Shown here: one piece after another, positions 13,011 through 25,980 of the stretch
Numbering within the stretch: the first letter of the stretch is position 1
Layout of the letters: each line of letters starts with the position of its first letter
Assembly (NCBI GenBank): GCA_022818135.1
Contig: JAFMSR010000019.1
Span: 2,687,808-2,751,807, forward strand
From: Saxidomus purpurata
Taxonomy: Eukaryota; Mollusca; Bivalvia; Venerida; Veneridae
Direction: 5' to 3'
DNA length: 64,000 nucleotides
Made by a program: the position numbers and the translations under genes
The notes under the pieces: model-generated
The model's database searches: none
Seen by the model: only the letters and a program-made list of their open reading frames with translations
What the model was told of the DNA's origin: nothing

Positions 13011-13764
13011 GTATAATCCAAATTGAAACATTGAGTGCATTTTAAAAAAAATTTGCGGGGGTCAGGGGGGGATATAAGAGTTTATTTGGACCTGCCACAA
13101 AATATGGAAAATATACAGAAAGCCAGAACTTTATAGTCAGAAAACTGCACTCATCACTTCTTGCTCATCCCAGATAATATATTGATTATGTAATTATCCT
13201 TCTAGTGAGGTATCAATTCAATGATACAAAACTACGGCGTATCTTCAGCGGGAATTCCTTGGCAATTGTCTTACACCACAATGTCGAGAAATGGGACGTT
13301 GAAATTGCTTTCTGAACCTATACAATAAGACCGATGGATTTTGATTTTCTATTAACAGTATCTGTATCCTTGGCGCTTACTTTGGAAGAAATGTTTAGTA
13401 GTTTTCAAATTCGGAGCAAGACCAGGTTGTATAATAGTAGATTATCACAAAATAACAAAAAAGAATCTTGACCAGTGAACTTGAGCAAGTTGAGTTTATG
13501 CTGAGGGGCGCAATAACTTGCCAACAATATCCTTTAAGTCCCTGGAGCAATTTGGATGTAAAATCACTTGTAATTATATTATACAGCAAAGAAAGAAAGT
13601 ATCGGGCAAATTTTTTATCCAATTAATGCAAAGTATTAATCCATATACATGAACTATTTAGTATAAGTAATTAAGAGTTTTATCGTTTGTACTGGCTAAT
13701 CCTTATGACCAACGCCCCTAAAAGAGTTTAGTTACTTTAGGTTTTGGGGGATAGTGCAAGATAC

Positions 13765-13942
13765 CAAACGTGTCCAGTTCCAGAGACACCCCCTGGTTCT
13801 TTAACATGCCCGGTGTACAGCACCGATACATCAGACCTCCGTTTTAGGTTTCATCCGAAAGAACGCAAGACACGTTAGTGGGGGAGCTGGGGATTGAACC
13901 TGCGATCCCTGGATTATAAGTCCAGTGCTGATCTGCTGCAAA
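13765..13942 (-). mobile_element. tRNA-derived SINE
   Basis: On the minus strand the head has a B box GGTTCAATCCC (about 13889-13900) and an anticodon-arm-like stem around CTGGACTTATAATCCAG. Outside it lies the segment CGGTGTACAGCACCGATACA, which I recall from molluscan SINE tails. The T arm and acceptor stem do not pair properly, so I call it SINE rather than tRNA gene. Confidence 0.55.
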
Positions 13943-14131
13943 TGGTATGGTAAAGGTTTTGAAGCTTTATATTATATAAACTACGTTGCAAAGACCATCT
14001 CCTGAGATTCTTAACTAAACTTGTCTGGGGGTGTTAATTGGTCATATGAATTATCCGTTACCAACAGTAATTTACTCGAAAATACACATACATACCCTTC
14101 AATAAGTGCGAAATAATTTATTTTATTATGC

Positions 14132-14481
14132 TTAAAGTCCCAGGAGCACTTTGGATGGAAATTAAACTGGTAGATCTTAATATTACCAAGAAAGATGTCT
14201 TACCAATGAAACGGACTGTTTATTTGTTGAAAAAAAAAACAATTTCCTAAACATAACTTTTTCAACTGAAGAAGTACATAATATACATAAAGCCCAGTAT
14301 TTGTTTCAATGATATTGAAAAATAAGAAACACTTTCTGACAACACCTTTTAGTGAAGAGGCAACCAAAAGATGAAAGAAATCGAAAGTTGTCAATATTGT
14401 TAAAGAATAAATATGACACAATTCTATCTATGAGTTAATTATTTTACATAACGAGTATTTAAAGCGCTCCTGGGACTTTAA
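14132..14481. mobile_element. TTAA-flanked MITE, family 1, copy a
   Basis: TTAA at 14132-14135, then the terminal inverted repeat AGTCCCAGGAGC (14136-14147), an AT-rich interior, the perfect complement GCTCCTGGGACT (14466-14477), and TTAA again at 14478-14481. The element is 342 bp with no coding capacity. It belongs to a family of at least seven copies in this window; this copy lies in the orientation opposite to those at 28730 and 50680. Confidence 0.88.
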
Positions 14482-17170
14482 GCTGAAGAAAGTGTTTCCT
14501 TATATCATTTAATTCATAATTTTATTGATTATAGCCGTTCATGTTTTAAAATCATCCAATAGTTTTTAAATGACCATGGTATGTAGTCCAATAACAGAAT
14601 TTATCACCTAGCACCTGTCGTGTGCCCATTTTATTTCTTCAGTGTGTGAATACAAATGCATCATCTTTAGTTAAGAATGAACGTGTCTAATGAAAGTGTC
14701 TATTATTTCTCCTTTTAATAGAAATATTGCTATATGAACTAAATTTTATAATATTGCGCAGTAGATTCTAATGTGTAATTATTTCAATATAAAATTCAAA
14801 AGATTAAAATTATGACGTTGCACTCGAAGACGATTTGAAAAAAAAAAAAGAACCACAAGGTAAACCACGATTTTTATATTGACATTAATAATATCCACAT
14901 CCCATACACTGACTTTACTGTAATTATATGTACATCGACGCCAATTTCTATATCCAAACTGAGCTCTGAAATTTCACTTTCTCCGGTTTTACGACTTTTT
15001 GTCACAGCCGTGTGATTTGCAAAACCATTGTTGCGTTTGTTTTTTCTTCTTTTATGATGAAATATATATAAACTAATGTTCATTCCGTCTTCACACTTCA
15101 CTTCATCTTGAAAGCTTTCGGGAATAACATCTCAATTTTCTCAATTATTGAATCGTCAAATCAACTTTCTTCCTATAAAACTTAAAAGGTTTTTACTTTT
15201 TTACAATCGTACATATCTTTACTAAAATAAAATCTAGCAAGTTAAATAGAAAATAAGTACATAAAGAGTGTCTTGATGCGTAGCCGGTGATGATTTGTAA
15301 ATTTCTGCATCCTTTACCCTCTGATGTATACTTCATCGTCTTGTTCATAAATTTAAAAAAAAGGGATATCCACTTTTCCTTAGTGATCTTATCACACCTT
15401 TCAGTTTTATTCGCACTTAAAGACAATTTACACGTAAACTTTACGTTTCACTTGTTTAAGTTCATAAAATATACATCATCCTTATCCAGTGCCTTTGAAA
15501 GTGTTTGACAAATGCTTCGCCGAGTTTGTTAATTGATTTTGCGATCCACTGATCATCAAAACTACCCTGAACAGGACAAAATACATCCTCGTCGTTGCTG
15601 AATCATTTCATGATAAATACAGTATGGTATCGCTGCACACGCACACGTCTCTATCAATATAGTTATTGGATAATTTGAATTACGAGACCCGTTAATTACA
15701 AAGGCATCTACGGAGAGTTTCCATCAATTATGTTTTATCAACTATCTCTACTAGTTTTACAAAGACTTTATTTATTGTAATAATGCCTACTGTCTGAACG
15801 CTAATTAAAGAATTGTTAGCAAGATAACGACTTATAATTTGCTACTGGTTTTATATTAAATATTAATAAAATATTCTGTATGTGCAAATTAGTCCGCGTA
15901 CTTAGCATACTGATTGATGGTTCTCCGAGGAATGTGGAGCCAGTTACCGGAAACCGGTTGCCAGGGATTAAGTCAATCTTTCAGTTTGTAAAGCCTTGTA
16001 CAGTAGTTCACTCATGTATTCAGCATGCTTTCAAACCTGTTTCAAATATCTCTTTACTTATTGTATACTGCCTATTTTTCAACCAATGAGACAGCTGCAT
16101 TTCTCAAACTTTTGAATTTTACGACAAAACTCCCGCTATTAGGGTGCACATGTACACTAAGATACTTCTGACGCTGCGCGTCCGGACCGTGTCCACCTGC
16201 CAAATATTTAACAAGAAATTTTATAATATGAACTGATCCGATGGCATCTGTAAACTTTAAATAAAATCTTTTTCTTTTAGATTTCAAGACCCTGTAAAAG
16301 GAAACTCCCTAAAAAGGGGCTGATGGGATTTATCAGAATACCTTCTTCTCACCTAGGACGAAATTCACAGGGGTATGATAAAGATGTCAGATTCCATTTT
16401 GCAAAGGGTCAGTAATAGTAGTCACCTTTAAAAACTTTCACAAATATTGTCTGGTGCACTGCATCAACTGCTCATTTAAAGGTTAAAGCAAAATGTCAAT
16501 TTCATTAAAACTGAGTTTACTTTTTGGTTCAGAAATCTTGGGACATTTGGAAAGTGTCAATTTATTTAACCAGTGCAGATCAGGATTACCCTTTCATAAT
16601 CTGAACTTTTCCCGGTTCTTTTGGAATTAATGGTATTCTCAAAATATGACCTGAACAGGTCCACATTTTAGAAACTCTAAGGATGGGTAAGGGATCCGAA
16701 ACCACATTATGTTTAATTAAGTTACCACGATTAGTCAGTGACTGCAGTCCTTTCATTTCAAAGAAATGACACAATCATAAGTCATGCCTCACTAAATTAG
16801 TGCCCTAACACCAAGGATATTGATTTCTCACAGTTTAGTTGTTCTCACAGTACATTATTGGCACTTCTGCTTCTCACAATACAGTCATTCTCACAGTGCG
16901 TTACTGGCATGCTGCTAATACATAAATACCCATAGATTAGCCACTGGACAATATAATTACATTATCCCTCCCAGGTTCCAGAGAGAAAAAATATATGGGA
17001 CATTATACGAGGGATTCAGGAACATGAGAAATTTCATCGAAAATAATTAGTTTTGTTTTTCCGTGTTGTCTGCCCAGACATATTTCACACGTCAGTATTT
17101 CACACATTGCACAAATCCGGCTTGTCGGCCTTTGTGGACGAGTTGTCAAGAGTCACAATGACTTGAAATC
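14482..17170. other. Non-coding stretch, no gene seen
   Basis: Several frames of 60-77 codons occur but lack recognisable domains. A GATCATGATC-family fragment in minus orientation lies near 16555-16705. Confidence 0.5.
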
Positions 17171-17400
17171 ACTGTAACTAATCTCATAGACTAAGGGTCA
17201 AGGGTTTGAGCCCTGCTAGCGACAATGCCTCCTTATGCAAGAAAGATGGCAGTATCTTATGAAAGAAAAGGAGTCTGGTACTGGATTCATCCCTGGATGA
17301 TGAACGATGGTTAGGTTAAATGCCCGTCTGCAACAATGACCAAAATACTGTTTGAACAGGCGTTAAACTCCTACAACAATAAAACTGGCTCTCAAAGCTT
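17171..17400 (+). mobile_element. tRNA-derived SINE
   Basis: A B box-like GGGTTTGAGCCC near 17203-17214 is followed by a unique body and a GGCGTTAAACTCC tail segment near 17361 with CAACAATAAA. The tail segment recurs, reversed, at the edge of the fragment near 38920. No clear target duplication was found. Confidence 0.5.
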
Positions 17401-18007
17401 TAATTCCAAAGGCTTAATGTAGGACTGATAGTTTCTCTTCAAACCTTATTCCCCGCTGGCGCCTAGTGAATCTGTCATTGACATCTGTGTAGATCATGAT
17501 CAGGCCTTCATATCTTTATCCTAGATATATCATTTAGTTATACATTTTTGACAGGTTTAATATAAATATATCAACTAATCGGACAACAATTCTTGTTAAC
17601 GCCATATCATTTTAGTTTCACTGAGAAAAAAGAAGCTACAAGCATGTTCAACAAGAATAATTCAAATGAAAAAGGTGGGGATCGATTTCAAACTGTAACA
17701 GTTCTTATCATGGAAGACGTACAAACAACCAGTGGATGCCGATTCAATAAATTTCATGATTCTCCGAGTCGAGACGAGGAATCCCATCTCGTAACAGGTA
17801 GGAATCTCTGAAATCATACCAGATAAATGTGTTCACTATCATAAGCTAGAATCTCATTGGGAACATATGTTTTAACACCAGAAGATTCCGCTACAATCTC
17901 ATGTTTTATCAGGCAGATACTGCCGTTTTTTCATTAAAACATGATCTGATAGAGCAAGAACTGTCAAAATATTTTCTGCTACTGTTATTATTTATCAGCA
18001 TATATAT

Positions 18008-18029
18008 CATTCATTCATTCATTCATTCA
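18008..18029 (+). repeat. (CATT)n microsatellite
   Basis: Five perfect CATT/ATTC tetranucleotide units. Confidence 0.95.
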
Positions 18030-18784
18030 CCTTACTGTTAGGATGTTTCCATGAAAAATAGTTTGGTGAAAAAAAATGAGTTCATTTACCTGACAAGGAT
18101 GATGGTAAATAATTTATAACTGTAAAACCTGTTCCCTATTTAGTACTTTGTGGTTTGGAGGGAATCCAGGGTATCCCTACGAGAGAGCTTGTGACAGGCA
18201 GTCATGAGGAGGTCGAAGGACAGACAACATCTAACTTTTGAAAAGTTCCCAACCATCTCCCTCACTCACCTTGACTTTCTCCCTTACTCTCCTCGACCTT
18301 CTCTCTCACTTAGGTTATCAAGGATTACATTACCTTTACCCTACTTAATTTCAAACACAGTCTGTCTGTCTGCCCGTCCTTTCAATTTGTTTAAAGCTCA
18401 CTGGATAGCGCAGATCATGACAGAATCATTCACCGCCAGCACTCACTCAGGTCTACAAGTTTGCCAATCTGTTCGTATCTTACGAACATTGTTTTTTTTT
18501 TAATTGACACATTGTCAAATGCTGTTTAATTTTCTAAATGAATCTTAATGAATTAACATTCACTGTGATATCATCACCTTACAGTGTTTCTAAACCAAAA
18601 CCACTTCCTTGCTTTAATCTGATAAACCACTTTCAGGCATCAACATCCTTGTGCTGAAATTAATAGATCAGACTCCCTACATAACATTTAAAGTCAAGTA
18701 TCTCCAATTTATGACAAAAAAAAAAAAAAAAAAACAACAACTTTGCAGACAGTACTGTAAATGCTGAAATATTAGCAGAACACC

Positions 18785-18975
18785 TAACGGCCATTCCTAG
18801 AAAGAACCAGTCGTAGATCCCTATTCCCCGTAACAAATTGCCTGCCCAACTTTCTCACATATAGAGACATTGGTTGGTAGAAGGGCTCGAACATATGACC
18901 CTAGCTCAATCTATTAGATGTTATAGTTGGTTTCAAGCCGATAACTCTAACCACTCGATAACAGAGGCTGGCAAA
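18785..18975 (-). mobile_element. tRNA-derived SINE, family B, decayed copy
   Basis: Shares the order GGCCATTCCTAGAAAGAACC, AACTTTCTCACAT, AGAGACAT, GGGCTCGAAC and TAACCACTC with better copies at 30202-30446 and 37501-37669. The tRNA-like head reads on the minus strand, with the B box as the reverse of GGGCTCGAACA. Confidence 0.6.
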
Positions 18976-19223
18976 ATGTGTAAATAAAGGTTCGTTCAAA
19001 ATAGCAAAATTGATAGAAGCTGAATTAAACCTAGGTGCATCTAACTCTTTCTGGTTCTTTTTTTTTCTTTCTTTGTTGTTTCTCTTATGCAAAACTTCCT
19101 TTGATGTTTATCTGCCAAGTGTAAGAACAAAGTCTAGAAAAACAATTTCAAATGCATTAGATTAGATCAGAGTTATAAATGAACTCTCATGATTCTGAAT
19201 CTTGATATACAGATAATAGATTG

Positions 19224-19462
19224 AAAAAGGGAGATAATTCCTTAAAACTAGACATAATAAAGGGAGGTAATTCCTTCAAACCAGTCAGAATAAAGGGAGC
19301 TGATTCCTTATGACTAGACAGAATAAAGGGAGGTAATTTCTTAAAACTAGACAAAATAATGGCAGATAGTTCCTTAAAAAGTAGTTCCTTAAAACTAGAC
19401 AGAATAAAAGGAGGTAATTCCTTAAAACTAGACGAATAAAGGGAGGTAATTCCTTAAAACTG
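19224..19462 (+). repeat. 33-bp minisatellite, about 7 units
   Basis: The unit is TTCCTTAAAACTAGACAGAA followed by TAAAGGGAGGTAA. Units vary by single substitutions and one or two indels; one unit near 19350-19380 is rearranged. Non-coding. Confidence 0.85.
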
Positions 19463-20071
19463 AAAAATTGTTAACGACAATACTGTAAGTTTTTGTCTGA
19501 TCAAATTATTGAGTAGTTCAAGAGCTTTAAAGTCAAGACAATTACGAACAAGCAAGATTTATTAAAGGTAGGTGATCAAAAATATGATACTGATTCAAGA
19601 TTTAGAACAACCAATATTTTGTTCAATCAGATGTCTTTTTATTTCCAAATTAAATGTAATAATGATGACTATATCGAGAGTTAAAATATTGCTTTCCGTT
19701 CCGCTTCTTACGATTTCTCCGAAACGTGTATCCCAATTATTGGAGAAGAATGTCACTGTCAATTTGAGCTAATATATTTCATTATGACAGCTTGCTCACA
19801 GCTCTGGGAATATTCCCAATACTCTTACTGACAACTTTCTCGTTCCCCCGTTCCCTGAGTTCCATTCCAGCAGCATTGCTGCTACATACATCACCTGGTT
19901 GACATGTTGTGTCGGAGGCATAACTGTCCTTCCGACAGGCTACAAGTTTGGGGGCAGGATTTTTTAACACCCAACACTCCCACAATGTAGAGACTATTGA
20001 ACTGTGTGCAACCATAGGAAAGATTTTGAAGATCCAATATTTTTTTTTCTCTCTGGGATTCTAGTGGCAAA

Positions 20072-20250
20072 CTTAGTTAGTTTAGTTTATACTAATTTAT
20101 TTAAGCTCGATTGTGAAGAAAGCTTTGAGCTTATCAAGTCACTCTCGAGTCCTCTTCCTGGAAAACCAGTACTGGTGTCATATGAGGAGGTACGGTTGTG
20201 ACCTTGGTGGGGCTCGAACCCCCAACCTCCAGGATGAGCAAACTTCACTT
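20072..20250 (-). mobile_element. tRNA-derived SINE, family A, 5'-truncated copy
   Basis: Reverse complement of the SINE at 54946-55142 over most of its length: B box GGTTCGAGCCCC, TATGACACCAGTACTGGTTT, GACTCGAGAGTGACTTGATA, CTTTCTTCACAATCGAGCT and a TTAGTATAAACTA tail. The head upstream of the GCTCATCC segment is missing or diverged. Confidence 0.75.
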
Positions 20251-20906
20251 GAATACTACAGTAAACTTTGTATATAAAGACTCCGTTTACAGAGAAATTT
20301 CGGATATAAAGAACGAATTCTCTGGGCCCCCGACTCAGTTTTTCTTTTTGTAATTTAGATAGAAAATTCTATATAGATATAAAATACTCGGGATATAGGA
20401 ACAAATTTAAATGACCCCATGATGTTGGTTATATACCTTATATTCTTTAACATTTAAAGTATTCCTCTTTTTGGCAACCGGTCAAAACTCTTTTGATGCT
20501 ATAGTGACCTTACAGGAACATTATCATTCTATCCATAAACAATTGAAATAAAACTGTGGAAGTAATTTCCTTTCTCGGACTGATCATTAAATGTCGGAAA
20601 ACAAAGAACACAATAAATGAGTTAGACAAATACCAGATGCTTCCTGCAGAAACCCTTGGAGACTAAAAATATTGACCCCCGTCCCCCAGGGGACATGTTT
20701 GTGTCTAATATAATACATTTTTATAATGATGTTCGAACATAAACTGGCTAATATAAATAAGCGCATCTCATCTCCCCACTGTATGGCGTATTTTCAGGCA
20801 AAATATTTTGCTACAATGGTGTAACAATAAACAAAAGATGTGAGAAGTATCACATAATAGAAATTATGTATATCTGAACAATATATTTATTTATTATAAG
20901 TGGTTA

Positions 20907-21332
20907 CTATGGAAGGCCGGTGGGGTCATGTTAATTGCTAAACTGCTTTATGCTTTATGGTTTTTGCTAAATTATTAAGCTAAATGTATTAAAATAATTG
21001 TTAAAGGCTTTTTGTTAATAGCTAAATGCTTTTTTGCTGCTAATTGCTAAATGCATCCTGCTTATTGCTAAATGCTATGTACAGGCTTTTTGTGCTTTTC
21101 CTTTTTTATGCACGTTACTGAGAATTTTTATGGAGGAATTATATCAGGTACTCAAATTAATTAGTGTTGCAAATGTTAGTAGCAAACACAGTTTGTAGCT
21201 TGCAAAAAGCATAGTTATAAATCCGAATAATTGTTACTGTATTATGTTGTATTTTTACTTGCATTTATATCAAATAAATGCTGTTTAAACTAAATTAAAA
21301 AGCAGTTTAAATGACCAATTGGCCTTCCATAG
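20907..21332. mobile_element. Short inverted-repeat element with a CTAAATGC-rich interior
   Basis: Left end CTATGGAAGGCCGGTGGGGT (20907-20926) and right end CCAATTGGCCTTCCATAG (21315-21332) are inverted copies of each other, running as TATGGAAGGCC...GTCAT. GTTA flanks both sides (20903-20906 and 21333-21336), a possible 4-bp target duplication; a TA duplication inside the arms is an alternative. The interior contains degenerate units of TTAATTGCTAAATGCTTTTT. There is no reading frame of note. I do not recognise the family. Confidence 0.65.
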
Positions 21333-24290
21333 GTTATGGATCCAAGATTGTCAGCCATGTATCCAAGCCATATTAAGAACAAAGTATCATTATGCATGGG
21401 CAGAACAATCTTAGAACAATATACGGTATGTAACATCTGAAACTTATGATTTAATTTTTGTACTGCAACATTTCTACGTCACTTTTTTGCATGTCCTCGC
21501 AAATATGAGTTTTTCTCATCGACTTTTATAGCAAGTGTGAAAAAAAGTTGTATAATTATGCTATTCTTATGCAAAGTTAATACACACTGGCAAAAAGTAC
21601 AGGGTAAGAAATTCGCAATCTTAGCAATCCCTAAATGACCTTGCTCTGCGGTGAATACAACTAAAATTTTAGAACATTATTAAACCAGCGTATACATTAC
21701 ATAAAGAATTATATATAATTTATATTATTTTAGCATTAGTAACCCAATAAACTTGCATTGACCACTTAATACCCCATGATCTGTTACAAACAAAAAGGAT
21801 TTTGGCACGGAAATTCGTCAAAACTGTCTTAAGTAGTAATATAATCCCTGTAGACTAGACGTTACGACTTATATACATGTGCACAGGATTAATGCATGTT
21901 TACAAATCAACGGTACAATGCAAAACAGTTGTAACTCTTTGTTTTATAACCATTTCAGGTACTACTTTATTGCAATGAGCTACTGAAATAAAGCCTTATA
22001 TTGCATTTTTAATTGACCTTTACAACTTAGCCGTATAAGCATTTATTTATAATAGAGTACTATAAAGGTACTTTTTAACATTCATTTCTGCATAGACTTA
22101 ACGAAATTATTTCTAGAAAGAAAAGTTAGCAAAATCTTTATAACTGATGATATTTCCAGTAACATTGAGCCTAAAATTTAATACTGATTTCACACAGTAA
22201 AGCTGTCCAACATAAGCTTTAAGAAAAAAACAAACAAACAAACAAATGTTTGTAAAATATTCATAATCATAATCATATTGTACCGTACTCATATACTGTG
22301 TACAAACTTGATAAACTCGATCACGGTTCCATCTAATTTTTCTATTTTTCACTGCAATACAGTCGTACCTTTACAAATGAAATAAACATGAACTTTCGAC
22401 AGTTAGGCGCTAGAGCCATCTAACACATGAAGTGGTTACAAGTCTTCAAACACTTAAAGCTTGATAACAAACAACAACAATGGAACCAAAATAAATCATC
22501 TAACTACAGTTTCAGTGAAACATACATAAAAAAACTCGCCAAAATTAACGTTTCTGTATGTTTTGTTTGGCAGATGTGGCGTTCTAAATGAATCATTATT
22601 TTATCAAAGAAAGGTACAATCAGAAAGTTATCTACGAGGCACCTTGCATTTTCTTACCACTGTTTTTTGTTTCTCCTCTTTCTTCTTTTATATTTTTATA
22701 ATGGAATTTTTCCAAGATTGCAGTTAATCGTCTTATATTTTTATATGCCGGTATTTTTTCTGCATTGCAAAGAATGATTGGTATAAAAGTTAATAACTAA
22801 TATTAAATGGATTTTTTCTGCATTATTCTGGAAATTATTTCTATCAATTTTTGAAAAGACAATCTGCAAGTCACTTTTCATATAGTTTTTGAGGGTTTTT
22901 TTGGTTTCCAAATAAATTATTTTACAAAATGCATTTTTATCAACATGGCAGTCCCCCCCCAATATTTTATCTCTGAATTTTTCAAACACAGCTATATTCA
23001 TTTATTTATGCTATAGCATTTTATATGCAAAAAGGTAAAATTCTACATTACAATGTAAAATTGACAATCATGCATTTACTAACTAATAACTTTTTTTTTC
23101 CTCATAATTGATATCAATTTTAAATCTCTATCATGGAATTTTTCCAAGAAGGTTGCAATTACCCTTGCTATAAAACATATCTTATATGCACGGAGGGATA
23201 TATCCTATGATATTACACTGCAATTAAATGACCATATTGCTGGCTTTCCTATTACATTAACCAATTACTATTCTCTCTTACAGGGGATATATAATATATA
23301 ATTTGGCAATTTGGCTAAAACATTGCAGGTCACTCACTAATAATACATCATACATAATTCCACTTTTTTTTGTGCATATTTTACTTAGAAGTTCATAAAG
23401 TTGCACAAATTAAAATAATTATAAGCTATCACAACTGGAGGTTATTGTCACACAGGCTTTGGTAGTCAGTTTGTTACAAGTGGGGTTGCTCAGGATTGAA
23501 GTTCAATTTGACAAAAAAAAAAATGATTTAATTAATTTATCATGTTAATTGTGGTACAAAAGCTCAATTTCCTCATCATTTATGGCTTTGCTTATGCATA
23601 CAGCGCCTAATATATAATATTATGAAAGATTGTCCAATAAAAATCCTTAAAATTTTTTTTTTTCTTGCAAACAATAATTTACTCTGCTAGCGGAGATCGA
23701 AGTCAACTCCAGCCTCTCAGGCTATTTGATAAAAAGTTCCTCCATTGAAGAAATCCAATTATGACCTGCACCGTTTGCTTTGCCTGTCAGTTAATCAAAA
23801 CATACAGTGGGTAGTCTTTCAACACCTATTGATGTTCTCTTCAAGGAAAAGTGCATTTTAGAAATTTAAAAATTAAGCCGCGTTAGGATTAAAGTACACA
23901 CAGTGACGAGGTACAAGCTTCTCAAGAGACTGATGAAGCAAAACGAGGGCATAGATCGCTCAGATTCTACATGTTTTCATTTTTTGTGTTCGCTTGATCT
24001 CCTTCTTACCCGTGGTAATCCTTATACCCTTGTTGACCTCGTACATCTTTTAGCCGACCAGACATTGCAATAGTCAATTACCGCATACACTACGATACCT
24101 TAATAGCAAACGGTGGTGAAAATAGTAATTTTGAAATATGATCTCACTGGTTGTAATGCAAATAGCCATAATGGTACGACGACAGGGTATCAAATGTAGC
24201 TGTTCAATAGTTTAATTTCTTCATCAATGGAAGACGGTTTGTTGCTTTATCTAATTCCCATTTTCAACAGCTAGTATTTCAGTTATTTAC
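21333..24290. other. Non-coding stretch, nothing recognised
   Basis: AT-rich sequence with only chance frames below 90 codons. No splice-bounded coding segment or RNA gene seen. Confidence 0.5.
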
Positions 24291-24440
24291 AGGTGGGTGG
24301 TTTACTTTAAACCATTGCACTACAAGAAAGGACCAGTACTTGGGACTCCTGAAACTCTATGGCATTGTCAGTGGCAGGTCTCGAACCCACAACAGTAGTT
24401 AACCTATTTCAACTTGACAAACTTAACAACTAAACCCACT
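24291..24440 (-). mobile_element. SINE fragment, family B-like
   Basis: Shows GGACCAGTACTTGGGACT and, on the minus strand, a B box within the reverse of GGTCTCGAACCCAC. The body is shorter and more diverged than in other family B copies. Confidence 0.5.
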
Positions 24441-24869
24441 TGTGTCTAGTGAGATTCTATTAAAACATACCTTTTCAAACAGCTAATGCCCAAAGCAGAC
24501 GTCAAACATATTTTGCAAAACACCCCTATTTAAGGACAATGGACTTGCCCAAATTGAAAGTCAGAAGATCCTATTGTCAAAATCTAGGTATAAATGGTTC
24601 ATTCATTGGAAATTCTACAGGGCATATTTTTTCTAACTGTTAGTCCACCTTGATAGAAACTTAGTACTCAAGAACCTAAAGAACCTGGATCAGAACAAAA
24701 GGTGACCTTTTAGATTTCAAACTTTAAGAATTCCCAAAACTTCCCTTCAAAATCATTAGATAGTTTGAACTGAATTTGAGAGTAATTGTTATGTTTCAAC
24801 AGTACCCTTACATGACAGAAAGAAGGGACTACACGACAAGTAAAGGACTTAACCACTGTGAAAATTCTT

Positions 24870-25441
24870 AACAAGAAATGCGGCAATGCCGCCAAACCAG
24901 ATTTTCAACAGCGCCTGTAGAAATTCTAGAATTTAATAATACATTTATTAAAAAAAAACAAGTTACAAAGTAGACATGAAATAATATATCATATCTTTTT
25001 TAAATTACCTCCAAAGATGATATGACCTTTTGACTGCCAAATCAAGTTAAAATCATGTAAACAGGTTTTCAATGTTAATGTCCTGTGACCTTGACCTTGG
25101 AGCCAGCCATGCGGAACATGCGTTCTGCACGTCATCTTGATGTGGTAAACATTTGTCTGAAGTTTCATCAAAATTTTCAAAGGGTTGAAGAGTTACAGAG
25201 CGGACAGGTTTTCAATGTTATGTCCTGTGACCTTGACCTTGGAGCCGCCATGCGGAACATGCGTTCTGCACGTCATTTGATGTGGTAAACTTTGTCTGAA
25301 GTTTCATCAAAATTCTTCAAAGGGTTGAAGAGTTACGGCGGACACATTTCTTTTGACGCCCGCCCATCCGCCCATCCGCCCCATCCGCCCGCCATACCCC
25401 AATCTAATAACCAGGATTTTCAAAATTGAAAACCTGGTTAA
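24870..25441 (+). mobile_element. Pearl/Helitron-like non-autonomous element, copy P3
   Basis: Begins AACAAGAAATGCGGC with a small hairpin (GCGGCAATGCCGC) and then AACCAGATTTTCAAC. Two core units 143 bp apart start at 25062 and 25205 (CAGGTTTTCAATG). A CCGCCCATCCGCC tract follows. The 3' hairpin has arms AACCAGGATTTTCAA (25409-25423) and TTGAAAACCTGGTT (25426-25439), with one bulge. The 5' AACCAGATTTTCAAC repeats the left arm. The frame at 25085-25288 is only the core read through twice. Confidence 0.72.
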
Positions 25442-25980
25442 CAAAAAGTGATCTGATAATTTCCCAGATTCTTTTACAGATTAATACGGAAGACAATAAC
25501 AGGTTAACTGACGTGTTTGAAATGCAACAGACGTGAAGAAAACCAAATCTGATAACTTAAACAAAACCATTGCCGTCAAAAGAAAGGGAAAATGAGGGCC
25601 GTTTCTTAAAACTGCTAAAAAAAATGTTCAATTCATAAAATACTAAAGACTTATCGCCGATCGATGATACGCCAGATGACTATCAGTCGTTTAATAAGCA
25701 AACTGATAGATTACAATCTTTAGGGTAACATCTTGCTTTCTCCTCTTAAACGAAAACAAAGAAATATTCTAAACGTGTCTATTCCTATATTGTTTTAAAA
25801 TCTGGTTAAGAATTTTCAAGCGTTTTGTCTATGAATCATTTTAGGGCATTTTTTATGTCTTTGTTCCAAAACAGGTCAAGAAAATTTTGTCCAAATTTCG
25901 ATATCATCTACCTTTTATTTTTGTCAAGGTTGTTTGTATTTTTCAGGGTACCATAATTATTTCAGTCATTTTTTCAGTAA
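25442..25980. other. Non-coding stretch, nothing recognised
   Basis: No frame, repeat or structured element seen. Confidence 0.5.

Noticed and set aside
13860..13942. tRNA gene with a TAT anticodon on the minus strand
   Set aside because: A plausible anticodon stem exists, but the T arm and acceptor stem do not pair and SINE tail sequence follows.
25085..25288. 67-codon frame with an internal repeat (MRNMRSARHL)
   Set aside because: It is the 143-bp core of a pearl-type element read through twice.
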